From Tachypleus tridentatus (lineage: Eukaryota; Arthropoda; Merostomata; Xiphosura; Limulidae): a DNA stretch of 64,000 nt. The position numbers and the translations under genes are program-made. The stretch covers positions 66,083,558-66,147,557 of the forward strand of contig NC_134825.1 of assembly GCF_004210375.1 (NCBI RefSeq), given 5' to 3'. Positions 39,101-61,038 of this stretch are shown here, one piece after another. Each line of letters begins with the position of its first letter. Positions within the stretch are counted from its first letter, which is position 1. Under the pieces are notes generated by a model. It was not told the origin of the DNA. It saw nothing but the letters and a program-made list of their open reading frames with translations, and did not search any database.

Positions 39101-40804
39101 ATAAAAAATTATGTGCAGTCTTGAAAATGTTTAAGTATCTCACAACATAAATGTACACAAAGTTTTTTTTTTTTTATCATTTATCATATCAGCTGTACCG
39201 GTCACAACCAATATTCCCTCTAAGCTAAGTAGCCACACAACAACCAATCAAGTGTCACAAACTCTTTATTAATGGTGAAGAGTCTTAGCAAGCTGACGGT
39301 TTTAATGGCACTGGCAATTGATAGGCCTGAAGCCTAAATACCCAATTGGTAGAATTACAAAGCAGTCTAATGATCCATTATAGTTGATGGTATAAAAATA
39401 TCTCACCCTCCAAAAACAAACACAAGTAGTGCACAAGAAAAAGTCATTCAGCACATGGACTGAAAAAATAAGAAGGAATATTGGTCACAACACAATTAAA
39501 AACTATCTTTACAACTTATATACATATATAAAGGAACAAGACTGCTAAATGTTCTCCTTAAAACTCTATGTTTTCAAATGGCAAAGTTTAAGAACAAATA
39601 CTACAACTTATTGAAGATTCACCTCTTTTGTGGGTAAAAAGAGAATTTATTACAGGAGTTACAAATCTATACGAAAGTTGAATGTCCTCTCAAAAGGTAA
39701 ATGAGTTTTAACTTGTATAATTTCAGTTCAAAACATCAGTTTTTCCTTCTCAATCTGTTAAACCCATTCTGATTTAAATAAATTAGCTGTTTTTTCCTGT
39801 GTCCAAGTTGTAACCTTTAAAAAATATTTCAACGCCAATGGATATTGCCATCTTTTCACTGGATCCTTTCAGTAACAGATAAATAATTGCATATTTCTAA
39901 ATACAGATTCTCACTTGGAGTACTTTGTACAATATGTGGCTCCTTATCTTAAGGACTTCAAATTCTTGAAAGGTGTTAACAAAATGGCTACTAAGATGAT
40001 ATTTGTAATGGAAAGTTCTCATATGAGGACAAGTTAAGATCTATGAAATAGTTTTCATTTGGAAAAAAAAAAGAGGGGATCTGATTAGGATTGTTAAGGG
40101 AATCAATAGTGTTGATACCTCATATTTTTTCATACTAAATGGTGAAATTGGTACGACTAAGGGCACAAATATAAATTTTGGCAAGGTTGAAGTCATCTCA
40201 ATTAATATAGTTTTATTTTCCAATAAAGTTGTTGACCTTTAATATGGGTTTCTTACAGTTGTTGTGTATGTGGTAAATGCACGATGTTTTCTCGATCTTA
40301 ATATGCAACCTTAAAAGGTTTATAATAAACCATAATAAAACCGACATGGAGTGAAGAACGAACAACAGGGCATATTCAATTTTAGGACTAACAAACTATG
40401 TACACATATTTCGGATGCACCCGCATACCCAGTGATGGAGTAACAAAACATTTATAATATAAATTTTAAGGCATATAACAGAATATTTTATTTGAAAAAA
40501 AATAAATAAAATGCATATTGTTTTAAGGTTTTCCTTAAATTTATATCCCATTAATATAAATATAAAATTATGATATATTAAAGAAGTTAGTCGTGTGTAC
40601 GTTTCAAAGCCATAAATTACAAGATCATTCAGAATTTAATGCCAGATACTTCTGTTTTAACATAATTTCTGTAAAATTAGTGTAACATTGTGACAACTTT
40701 ACAAAATAATAAAATACAGCATACCCAGCCGTTCCTCCAAAGAGGAACCGGATGTATTTAGGAATAGTTGCCGGTTGCTTAGGCTGAGAACTAGACACCG
40801 ACAT
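24148..40804 (-). CDS. SLC25A11: Mitochondrial 2-oxoglutarate/malate carrier (SLC25A11-type)
   Basis: Exchanges 2-oxoglutarate for malate across the inner mitochondrial membrane, as part of the malate-aspartate shuttle. Ten minus-strand exons join in frame to 316 residues (the human protein is 314): 40804-40725, 38375-38314, 37293-37203, 35746-35666, 35293-35171, 30803-30713, 27022-26932, 26269-26170, 25559-25508 and 24327-24148, stop included. All splice sites are GT-AG. The three mitochondrial-carrier signatures are intact: QPLDLIK (residues 35-41), TPAEISLIR (132-140) and MPVDIAKTR (232-240), each starting one of three repeats with two membrane helices. SNQ-free sequence between repeats matches the oxoglutarate carrier (MTADGR, EEGVLTLWRGCIPT, GFTPYYARLGPHTVLTFIFL). 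The C-terminus is a Gly-rich tail (DESAGGGGL). It is head to head with GAPDH, sharing about 140 bp of upstream DNA. No defect was seen. Confidence 0.96.
25693..25960 (+). repeat. Foldback repeat family, copy 3
   Basis: The left outer arm contains cttgaaataaaaatgcattc. The inner arm tcttcaggttaacaaagagg is separated by a short loop from its inverse tctttgttaacttgaggatg. The right outer arm is decayed (aatacctatatcagccatct). It lies in carrier intron 8, between exons 8 and 9. Confidence 0.8.
27400..29300. other. Carrier intron segment, possible unidentified repeat
   Basis: Purine-rich blocks (27640-28330) resemble in texture the 2150-4400 region. The phrase ccaccaataggaatgcaaca near 27421 recurs inverted near 29260 (gttgcactcctattggtgat) and in decayed form near 2179. 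This suggests the ends of a repeated element. Open frames at 27631-28098 are antisense purine tracts without motifs. The identity is unknown. Confidence 0.3.
30412..30735. repeat. Tandem duplication overlapping the 3' end of carrier exon 6
   Basis: Two copies of a unit of about 160 bp occupy about 30412-30570 and 30571-30735. Copy B includes the last 24 nt of exon 6 and its donor (30736-30713). Copy A holds a decayed replica of the same exon end at 30549-30572, with the functional donor gtaggt changed to a non-donor. Both share ttggttgtttg and a gcttaccaa.acaaacaatg stretch. The annotated reading frame uses copy B. Confidence 0.8.
30949..33140 (+). mobile_element. Decayed piggyBac transposon (PGBD4-like transposase)
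   Basis: The 5' end follows a TTAA (30945-30948) and starts ccctttaaacacaatgcac. The transposase is on the plus strand in broken frames. LDDEMMNYIMNETNKYRYF lies around 31850-31910. A catalytic-core segment EAGIILDMIILKPTDIDIPS, then DDPLGKSGAIIKKMMNKYTG, is at 32290-32420. WHDERDVNMSTTIQKA and ESGKRHHVTNEKMIKPDAA follow at 32578-32700. A C-terminal Cys-rich zinc-binding region (CMMCKN.DKC, FRCHDCGVTLC) ends at 33117. Multiple stops and shifts make it inactive. The 3' end was not located; the end coordinate marks the end of recognisable coding sequence. It sits in carrier intron 5, antisense to the gene. Confidence 0.85.
31104..31300 (+). repeat. Three tandem 64-66 bp repeats inside the piggyBac 5' region
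   Basis: The units start at 31104, 31168 and 31234. Each contains attcctttgtttcaaaataa and ends in gtcatgtgacccaca. Differences are only in homopolymer lengths and one base. They are subterminal in the piggyBac element. Confidence 0.9.
33421..34578 (+). mobile_element. Internally deleted Tc1-type transposon
   Basis: Terminal inverted repeats are exact over the first bases: ctcttcaaaaaaagaaacgc at the left and the inverse ending ttgaagag at the right. TA duplications lie at 33419-33420 and 34579-34580. The transposase reads from about 33737: RLTEAQCNNAIGRLEADA, then a paired HTH with GSTRDRPRSGRPRVTTPAQ. The frame then jumps from ISDQTICNH to DEILRPHV, so the first catalytic Asp region is deleted. 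The C-terminal part (34165-34524) keeps VLPWPSRSPDLNPIKHLWDE. The start codon is degraded (ACG) and at least one stop interrupts the N-terminal part. It is an insertion in carrier intron 5. Confidence 0.9.
36163..36580 (+). mobile_element. Penelope-like retroelement 3' fragment with GIY-YIG endonuclease
   Basis: The frame from 36163 reads GVCIGETRKKLTFRVNSHTR, then KSAFTEHLNYIGHVIQW. This is the decayed GIY-YIG nuclease domain typical of Penelope-like elements (YxGET..L..R..EH...SA.AEH....GH). After a frameshift, NNMMARNIRETIEVLKYSKN and LILNKNEGLENQK continue the family's C-terminal order. It is followed by the 3' phrase cctgaggatgacacgaatta. It lies in carrier intron 3, antisense to the gene. 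The reverse transcriptase part is absent. Confidence 0.75.
39208..39484. mobile_element. 277-bp MITE with 6-bp target duplication
   Basis: The ends are ccaatattccctct and its inverse agaaggaatattgg, with one mismatch. The direct repeat tcacaa flanks both sides exactly (39202-39207 and 39485-39490). No coding capacity. It lies in carrier intron 1. The superfamily is not assigned. Confidence 0.75.
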
Positions 40805-40915
40805 CTTTTTTTACGACTTCAGTATACCCCAACCCAGTTTTTCTACAATAACTTGACGTAGTTCAAATGGCCTACGTGTTCACAAATGCATTTGGTGGTC
40901 CCTGGGAGAAGATTA

Positions 40916-40932
40916 TATCCCACAATGCCACG
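40916..40932 (+). promoter_or_regulatory. ZNF143/STAF-like binding site
   Basis: TATCCCACAATGCCACG resembles the STAF consensus (TTCCCANNATGCANYGCG-like). Such sites are frequent in animal bidirectional promoters. It lies 14 bp upstream of the GAPDH TATA box. Confidence 0.45.
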
Positions 40933-40945
40933 AAGTCTCGTATTG

Positions 40946-40954
40946 TATATAAAA
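40946..40954 (+). promoter_or_regulatory. GAPDH TATA box
   Basis: TATATAAAA, with transcription expected to begin about 25-32 bp downstream, near 40972-40980. No equivalent TATA was seen for the carrier gene on the other strand. Confidence 0.7.
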
Positions 40955-40974
40955 GCTTTGGCGCAGTCCTATTT

Positions 40975-41007
40975 GTCTTACGTAAGTTGATTCTGACCTT
41001 GGTAAAG
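40975..41007 (+). other. GAPDH non-coding first exon (5' UTR)
   Basis: Short leader ending at a strong donor (aaag|gtgagt at 41008). The matching acceptor is at 44101-44102 (ttttag) or 44121-44122 (cctctccag), so the second exon starts at 44103 or 44123 with its ATG at 44141. The exon start is estimated from the TATA box. Confidence 0.6.
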
Positions 41008-44000
41008 GTGAGTGGAAGTTGCTGAAGTTTTTATTTGAGTTTGACATAAATGTTTTTCGGTTTTATATACCTTACATTTCTAGGAATACGTGTTTATTGT
41101 AACTTATTCTGAGATATATTTAAGTTAAATATTTTCGAAATCGAAAATCTAGATTTAAAGTCGGTTGTACTAATAAAACTATTTTCAACACTATTTTGGT
41201 CTACTATTTGGGGTGAAATGTGGTTTTTGATTTTGCCGGATAGATTAACCATGGCATTATTAACAACTAAAGAATGGATGGTATTGTTAATGTATTAACG
41301 TTGAGTAAGAAACCTGAGAGCATTTATTACCATTAAACTAAAAAAATGGTTTCTGGCTATGAAATGAAAATAATTTAAAAAATGTTTACTTAATTATTAA
41401 TAAAGTAAAACACACGTTTTATGGGTTTAACTAAAGACACTAAAGCAATTTTGTAAAATGAGCTTAAACTTTGAAATACACTGATCTTTAGAATTGCTTT
41501 GTTTATACTTAAGCTTATAAGTAATAAACTTAATTTAAGAACTGTGTAAATTCTACTCCCGTAACCCCTTCCAAATGATGTAATCAATGAAAGGTACAGA
41601 CCACTTTACTGTCTCCTCTAGTATCAGTATTGGAAACCTATTTGCTGTGGTATCGGTAACAGTTGTTGATAATAAAGCACTAAATATTTAACTATTCAAA
41701 ATACTTTGTACTGCAAAGAGTTTTGTTATAAGGTTTCTAATGCATGATTATGTTGAACAAATAGCAGTGAAGTAGTTCATGGTGGACTGATACTGTTGTA
41801 AACCTAGTAGTGATCCATGTAGAAATCAAGTGCAACTTTTGCATGTTTAAGTATTGTGCTGCTGCAAATCATGCCTATTCCTATGTATTTAGTGGTCCCT
41901 AATTATTTTCCACTTAAATTATTAAACCAAGGCATATGTTAGGGGTTAAATTCTTTACAATAGGTGTCTGACTTGTTTGTAATAAATGTTAATACAGACA
42001 ACACATGATTCATTTGTTTTAAAATATCTGTTTGAAGCAAGTTAAATGGGTATACAAATCATTGACTTTACTTTTGTTGGATCTAGAGCTTTAAGTTTTT
42101 CTATCTTTTGAAAGTCTACACAGCCTAGTTCAGTTACTTTAGAACCTCATCAACAAAAGTACTTTTTATTTCTTTAGTATCACAATGCAATTGGTGATTT
42201 TAAATTCATTTGTTAGTCCAGTTTTAATACTGTAACATTGGAATTCCACATAGTAATTCAGTTAACACAGAACTCAACTGACAAACTACTACTCTTTCTA
42301 TTTGTAATGATATAAGCTGTGGAAATTTCACTTTAGAAATCATTACAATCAAACTTTATTTGGAGCTTTAGATATCATGCTCTGACTAAATTGACAGTTG
42401 CAAAATGCCTTCACTTATGCTTTATATACGTGCAACAGAAAAATATAGGAACACCTAGTTCTCTGATAACAACAATATTATGCATAATGAAAAGCTTAGA
42501 GTAAGATATCAACAATAATATTTGTACTTGAAGGTCTGATGTGGCATGTGGACCACTGGTATAGTTGTCTGTTTGCAAGATTAGTATGCATCTATCTTTG
42601 TATTAGTAGTAACAAATATAGCATTGATCTGACATAACTGTAACTAAATTTAATTACAAATTATTTAACTATTTGAAGCTGTTTATGTAGGATTTTAACT
42701 TTTACAGATCTAGTTTTTCATTAGTTAATTTAAACAATTACTCTAAGCTCTTAGGTTAATTATAATTGTTGACATTTATGTGGTTCTAATTGTACTAACC
42801 CTCTAACAAAAACCAGTTATGCATTTGAAGTTTCAAATATACTTTAATACTTAATTTTATTTTAATTGTATATTATATTGGACATAACCAAAAGATGATG
42901 TGTATCTAGACACAATTGTATTAGTGACTAACTTAAGTTAGTGAATAAGTTGCTAATCTTGTGACTGTTGACTTACAAAATAGGGGGAAGTTTATGTATT
43001 AGTCTGAATAAATTCAAAATGTATTACCCTGACAAAAGTTGGAATGCAAATACCTGATTTGCATAAATTAATCCATTTTGTACTTCTTATAATGGATATC
43101 AACTACATTGTTTGGTATCTTCATTCCTGAAGAGTCTTTTCACTTCATACTAATACTCTTCAAGCCAATATGACATAGTGGGTTCATTCTGTGCTAATTC
43201 ATCTAAGGCTTTCCAGTTTGTCAGATTTCCTTAAATTTCAGCAAAAACTTCAGTTTGATTTATTCAGCCATGCAATATGGCTTTAGGATTTTGCATGGCT
43301 AAATAAATTATAATGGAGTTTTTTTTATTGAAATTTTTTAAAGAAAATCTGACCTGAACTGGGAAAAGTTCTTTTTCAGGGTGAACTGGCATCAAATGAC
43401 CCAGTGGTTTAGATGTTATAATAAATGTCTTGGTAAATTTCTGCTAAGTGTGAAGACCCTTAAGCCCTTACAGGACAAACCATTGTATATATTGAAATAA
43501 TTGGTTTTATTTCCTTCAACATGAAGATATAAAAATACCTTTATTTGAATTAATCTTTTTTTTTAATCTGACATTGTTTATATTGTAAACTAACAGAATT
43601 TGAATTTTGAGGTCACTGTTTTGTTACTTTAAAATAGTTGGGGCTATATGGATGAAACAGTGCTAACTTGCCAGCTTTTGTTCAGATGGGCTGTTTTTAA
43701 TGAAAGTTAAATTTTGTAGTACTTAATTATAAATTTAAACTTCATGCAAGTGTCTAATGCTGTATTGTGGCCTAAGTGAAATTTACTTTTAACAGTAGTA
43801 AGGCATTTTTAGTCTCAACTAATACATTTTGAGTATCTTATGGTTAACCTATTTTTTATTTGGTATAGGTCCCAAACAATGGTGGAAATACCTCAGCATA
43901 TTTTTTGATGGAAAATAAAAGGAAAAAACACTTATATTTTGTTGCCACTAAATAAATGTGTTAGTAATAATCAGCTACTTTCTAATTATTACTGTCTTGA

Positions 44001-44102
44001 GTTATTCCAACTATATAATAAATGTTTTCAAGTATTCTTGTACTTTTAACTCTCTTGGACACCTTAAGTGTGTACTTGAAGGCTTTTTTTATTTTATTTT
44101 AG
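41008..44102. other. GAPDH intron 1 (5' UTR intron)
   Basis: About 3.1 kb, AT-rich, with no coding sequence. It contains a long foldback repeat (43175-43430), listed separately. Confidence 0.6.
43175..43430. repeat. Long foldback element in GAPDH intron 1
   Basis: Left and right arms pair over roughly 100 bp with mismatches. The innermost match is ttattcagccatgcaa against ttgcatggctaaataa, around a loop of about 15 nt (43276-43290). Farther out, tttgtcagatttcc pairs with agaaaatctgacctgaa. No terminal duplication was found. MITE-like. Confidence 0.75.
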
Positions 44103-44140
44103 GGACTAACTTTCCTCTCCAGTCTACTTCATAAAATACA

Positions 44141-56252
<12,112 letters not shown>

Positions 56253-56612
56253 CCTTACTACAGCTGCAGAGTAGCTGATCTAATTACTTACATACACAGC
56301 CGGGCATAACCTTACTGGTACATCTGCCAATGTGGATGGAGTTGTCTTAAGCTGACACTCTTGCTTCTAGTTATTGATTCATTGTAACTTAACATAAAAC
56401 TATTTGCCACATACTAGTACTCTCCCTCTACTGTTAGGGATTTTAGAGAAATCCAAAACTTTCCACTATTTCTTGTTGTTGTGCTAGTTGTAAAATAACT
56501 TGGTTTACTACGAATTTATTTCACTTAAGTATTTTTGTCAGTCATGTTTTTTGTTTTTTTGAGATTTATAGAAAATTTAAAACTATACTAGAAGAATGTT
56601 TTGTTGGAAATG

Positions 56613-56618
56613 AATAAA
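56613..56618 (+). terminator. GAPDH polyadenylation signal
   Basis: AATAAA about 360 nt after the stop codon. Cleavage is expected within about 15-30 nt. No earlier canonical AATAAA was noticed in the 3' UTR. Confidence 0.75.
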
Positions 56619-56639
56619 GTTACAATACAATCATAACTT

Positions 56640-57860
56640 GTTTTGTTTTCTTAAGCGATTGCAACATTTTTGTTTCAGGTGTAAACTTGGGTAGTTGCAA
56701 AATAATTTTTATATTCATCTTACAAAAAGCACTTAACTGGTAAAGTACTGTAAGCTGGAATTTGTTTTTAATGTCAGTCACTCACAGTATGAAGCTTTTA
56801 ATACTGAAGAGCTCATAATTTGCAGTTCAGTGCAAAATATCTAGCACACAATCTTAAATTTTAAACTAGAATTAAAAAATAAACTATTGCTGCTTGACCT
56901 ACAATGATGTATCTGTATCACATTCGATGTTAAGGTGGTTGACCTTAAACTCACTTTTTCTCAAGGAGCAAAAAGTACCAAATTGTACTCTTATTTGTGA
57001 CATAAATCGGGCTTGTAGTGACACCTTAATCTTCTTCCTCACGCCCCCATAATTACAACAAATGGATAAGTTAATTTCGTCCACTGTATGAAACGTTAAA
57101 AATTACTTCTACTGAATCCCATATAAATCAATCAAAGTAATTGACCAAAAATTGTTTTTAAAGCTTCCCTTCACCGTAAATAGAACATCACAGGAGTCCA
57201 TATTACATTTCATTAGTCATTTCATAATACACTTGTTTTTGATGTATTTGTTATCGGTTATATAATGAATTTAAGTTAACATAGTTAATCGGGCGCTTAA
57301 GGAAGGTAAGATGGTTCCCCAAACGCACTTGTAAAATATTTTTAATCAAATGGTAAACTTGCGGTATTAATGTAGTCTCTCGCGCTATATAGCTTACGCC
57401 ATCTGCAGACTAAAACACGAATGTTTTTAGTGCCTCTTTTTGCAAAAGTGCTCAAACATTTTATTTCGCATTCAAACCAAACGACAGTGTTTGTAAACGT
57501 CGGAATATTTATCTTAGTTTGTTAAAAACGAGTTAAACATTGTGGTAATGTTTAGAACAAGTAAAATCTTAAGCAAATCGTTCACTTCCGTCCGTTGTTT
57601 TGGAACTAATTAGTAGAGCAAGACTACAGTAAACACGTGAGAGGACTATTTGGATTAGTTTATAGGATACTTCCAGCAGTCGTGTTTGTTTTAACTGTCA
57701 CAATACGATGTTATAAAACGTAGAAATTTAAGTAGGTGAAATTGTTTTTATATTGTTTTTTCATATACTAATTAGTTTCCAACAGAATCTAGATCTTCCA
57801 TCTGTAGAATTAACCAAATTTAAGAACTGCAGAGATGCCAATCATTACAATTTTGGTGTA
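56640..57860. other. Intergenic sequence downstream of GAPDH
   Basis: 57300-57700 has more CpG than its neighbours, but no exon or promoter motif is clear. Nothing else is recognised. Confidence 0.4.
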
Positions 57861-57980
57861 CACATCACGACTATACGCTCATACAGACAAATATTACGAC
57901 TTGTTGCAACTCCCAAATTATACATCACGACTATACGCTCATACAGACAAATATTACGACTTGTTGCAACTCCCAAATTA
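57861..57980 (+). repeat. 60-bp tandem duplication
   Basis: Units 57861-57920 and 57921-57980 are identical except for the first base. The unit contains catcacgactatacgctcat and ends in caactcccaaatta. An open frame crosses both copies (57753-58013) but has no recognisable motif. Confidence 0.97.
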
Positions 57981-58269
57981 TTATATATTATACAGGCCTA
58001 TACAATAAAGTGATAAATTGTTCCCCCAGGGCTTGAAAGGGGCGAAAAGAAAATTTCTAGTGGTACACAAATAAATTTTGATGATAAATAAACCTGTCCA
58101 AATGGCTACTTGTGATAATCATGTTTGTGCGTGAAATAATAAAATATTTATCTCCGACGTCTACCAATAGTTTTGAGTGCGGTGCTTCTCCATACTGGGT
58201 ACGTGGGAGAATCAATAGTTACGTCATCAGTACTTGTCGGCCAATCAGCGCTCTCGTAGATGGGTATTT

Positions 58270-58718
58270 CTCGTTTTCTAAGCAGCATAAACACCAATGC
58301 GATTGTTCACAAGATGGGGAAAAAAGGCCTCGTTCACCAGATTGTCTTGTTTCTGGCAAATCTAAAAGGACTATCTGTGAATCAAATATTTAGGAAAGAG
58401 TATAGTGCAAAATATCTGGTCATTGCATAAAAGGTCGGGGACAGTCGTGCGTTTTGTATAGTTTGTCGCATCGATTTTTCTGTGGCGCATGGCAGGATAA
58501 ACGATTGCTCCAGACAATACAAAATCGGCATCTCACCAACAAAAGGCTGAGGTGAAGACAAAAACGATGCAGATAACATTTATGAGTAAGAACTCGGAAT
58601 ATGAAACCATAAATGCAGAAGTGATGTTCACGCAATTCGTCATTGCTCATAATTTACCCCTAACTGTAGCCGATCATGCAGGATATCTTTTCAGAAAAAT
58701 GTCCCCAGATTATGATAT

Positions 58719-58753
<35 letters not shown>

Positions 58754-58960
58754 TGTGCTAGAACCAAAACTACAGCCATTGTACAAATGTTGGGTTGTGA
58801 AGATAAAATGATTTCAAGCACACTTACTAACAGTGTTTACAGTTCATCCACAGACATGGATGACTCAAAACGGTATCCAGTGGTTGTACGATATCTGTAC
58901 GGGCTCTATCTACAATCATTACGCTCAGTCATTTGAAATAGTTGACATCTCTGCAATTGT
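58270..58960 (+). pseudogene. hAT-like transposase pseudogene, N-terminal half
   Basis: Ordered pieces in shifting frames. A zinc-finger-like segment FCIVCRIDFSVAHGRINDC is at about 58450-58505. NAEVMFTQFVIAHNLPLTVA then DHAGYLFRKMSPDYDIAK are at 58610-58725. After a 27-base A-run comes RTKTTAIVQMLG, and at about 58850-58890 DMDDSKRYPVVVRYL. The order matches hAT-derived proteins with a BED-like finger and a short DMDDSK motif. The C-terminal half is absent. Frame breaks and the A-run show it is dead. Confidence 0.7.
58722..58749. repeat. Poly-A tract
   Basis: About 27 A within the hAT pseudogene. Confidence 0.9.
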
Positions 58961-59184
58961 GATGTACGTCTACAGTGTGTTTTTCAGTAGTTTATTCAAA
59001 ATTATCTCCAGATTTTATAAAGTGCAAGAAATGCAAGTTCTAAAGTTTCCTATTTGTAATTGGACATGCATATATCATACTTTCGATATCTAACGGCGTG
59101 GTTGGTTAAATTGCATGACCAGTGCAAGTAATCACTGCTATATAAGGAGATAAACTTCTCGTATCTTATTTGTCTTTTAATATA

Positions 59185-59541
59185 TAGTATTGACCCTAAT
59201 TAAGGCCTTTGGGGGCTTTGCAAAGGGGGACACTAGCTACATTAATTGGGTCATGTGATGGTACCTCTTATAAACACGTGCATTTATAACAAGTGGTACC
59301 GAATATAGGCTATTTACTTTAACTTTGCATATTGTAAATCAGTATTCACTATTACTGTGAATGCAGTAACCATTATCAAAAAATCCTGCGAATCGGTCCT
59401 GCTATCTATTGAGTACTCTTGTTCAAAGTGTCATTGAATTTCAATGCTACAACGAAAAAGAGTGGAAAATCATGGTTTAGGTGACAGTTATCAGTATCTG
59501 CCTTTTACCGGGAGCGCGGGCCGTAATTAGGATCAATACTG
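59185..59541. mobile_element. TA-flanked MITE, about 357 bp
   Basis: The left end agtattgaccctaattaagg pairs with the inverse of the right end, ccgtaattaggatcaatact, over 20 bases with two mismatches. TA flanks both sides (59183-59184 and 59542-59543), as for Tc1/mariner-type elements. No coding sequence. Confidence 0.8.
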
Positions 59542-60360
59542 TAATTGTTTTAGTCGTCACTTAAGTTTTCTCCGTTTGAACAGTGGACCTTTAGATAGTT
59601 TTTGAATATTCGTATTTTAAACTAACTTTTCGGGCTACACTTTTCTAATGAATAGTGAGGTTTACAGTAACCTTATAACGGTTGAAAGTCGAACATGTTC
59701 GGCAACAAAATTTGGTCCTGTAGAGTGTGAATCGAATGTTAAAACCACCAACTTATGCTAGGCTAAAAAGTAAAAGTAACTCATTTAAAGCAAGTTTCTC
59801 CGAAATAGAAAAAATGCCAAGAAAAATCAAGTAATACATTAAAATAACTGATACAAAATCCAAAACTACAGAAAAACCTGTTCTTAGTGCATTGTAATAC
59901 CAATAGAACACCTTCAAACACGAATCAAACAACCATTTTACAGATAGTTTAATATCTATAAATAAATGCGTATTAACAACGAGACTAGATACATCAGAAG
60001 TGAGTTCAATTATAACAAGTCTATGTAAAAATTGTTTAGTTACACAACAAACCTTTTAATTGTGCTATGATAAAAAATATAGAAAATTGAGTTAATTTGG
60101 TTAATAATACAAAAATAAACCTTCATAAGATAGCCATAAAATGTTTGCAAAAATTAAACCATTTAAAAAACAATGCCATGTGTTTATACTCAAGTTAAAA
60201 AAGCAAGAAAACTCGTTGCATTAATACGTACACAGGCTAACAAGATGCACTTGCAATAAACAGGATGCATGTAAAGAAAACAATGGAGAAAAAATACGGA
60301 GCATATTCATCCTTAAACAGAGGTACATATACAAAACATACACTACTCAGCTAAGGTAAA
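59542..60360. other. Intergenic AT-rich sequence
   Basis: Nothing recognised. Confidence 0.4.
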
Positions 60361-60640
60361 CGCAACGTTTCTCTCCCCTCTGGCGCCACTGGCAGACCCT
60401 CAAGTATGGCATTTGTCTATTTAATTACTCATTAGTGACATTTTAAATGTCTCGGGCCAAAGTTCACCTTGATGGCAACGTCCTTGATCCGCAAGCATTA
60501 CACTTGGACTGTGTTGTTACTATCCGTTGCAGCCATTTCTTCTCTATTGTAGAAACCCCAGATCTTGGTCCAGACGGCAACCGCCTCCTCACAATGACGC
60601 GATGTAAATGGGGACTGGTCTGTGATTACCTTCTGTGACT
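60361..60640 (+). other. GC-richer segment with a 63-codon open frame, unidentified
   Basis: An open frame at 60447-60638 starts MSRAKVHLDGNVLDPQALHL and contains ETPDLGPDGNRLL. The segment begins near ctcagctaaggtaaacgcaa, which looks like a transposon end, but no partner end was found. A transposon remnant is more likely than a gene. Confidence 0.3.
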
Positions 60641-60672
60641 ACATCAGGGGTTCCACTCTCGGCTTTCTCATA

Positions 60673-60803
60673 GTTTTTTTTTTGTTTGAAGTTAAGCACA
60701 AAGCAGCACAATGGGCTATTTGTATTCTGACCACCATGGCAATCGAAAGCCAGATTCTAGTGTATAAGTCTGCAGACATTCCGCTATGACGCGGGTAGGG
60801 CAG
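60673..60803 (-). mobile_element. tRNA-derived SINE (family C)
   Basis: On the minus strand the head runs catagcggaatgtctgcaga, then cttatacactagaatctggc, with a decayed B box (tttcgattgcc). The tail module is aatagcccattgtgctgctt, followed by a CAAA-rich, T-run end at 60673. Matches the fragment at 20905-20969. Confidence 0.75.
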
Positions 60804-61038
60804 TTTCTTATGAAGCTGCTTGGATAGTGGCATTAGTTGTTTGAAAGCTTAACTTTTCTAGTGTCAACAAGTTGGTTATTAACACAACTTCTCCATCTCT
60901 GATAAGATCAATGGAGGCTTGAACTTCACAGGACTTTCTTCTGCCAAAGGAGAATATCCTGCCCAGAAAGACTTCAGCAGAAGATAGATATAATAATCAG
61001 TGATGTCGAGAAAACCCACTTGTAGAGAAAACTATATA

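Larger units (their letters stand above)
40805..40975. promoter_or_regulatory. Shared promoter between the carrier gene (-) and GAPDH (+)
   Basis: The carrier start codon at 40804 and the GAPDH TATA box at 40946 are about 140 bp apart, so both core promoters must lie in or next to this interval. It is more GC-rich than its surroundings and holds a ZNF143/STAF-like motif. A bidirectional promoter is inferred from geometry. Confidence 0.7.
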
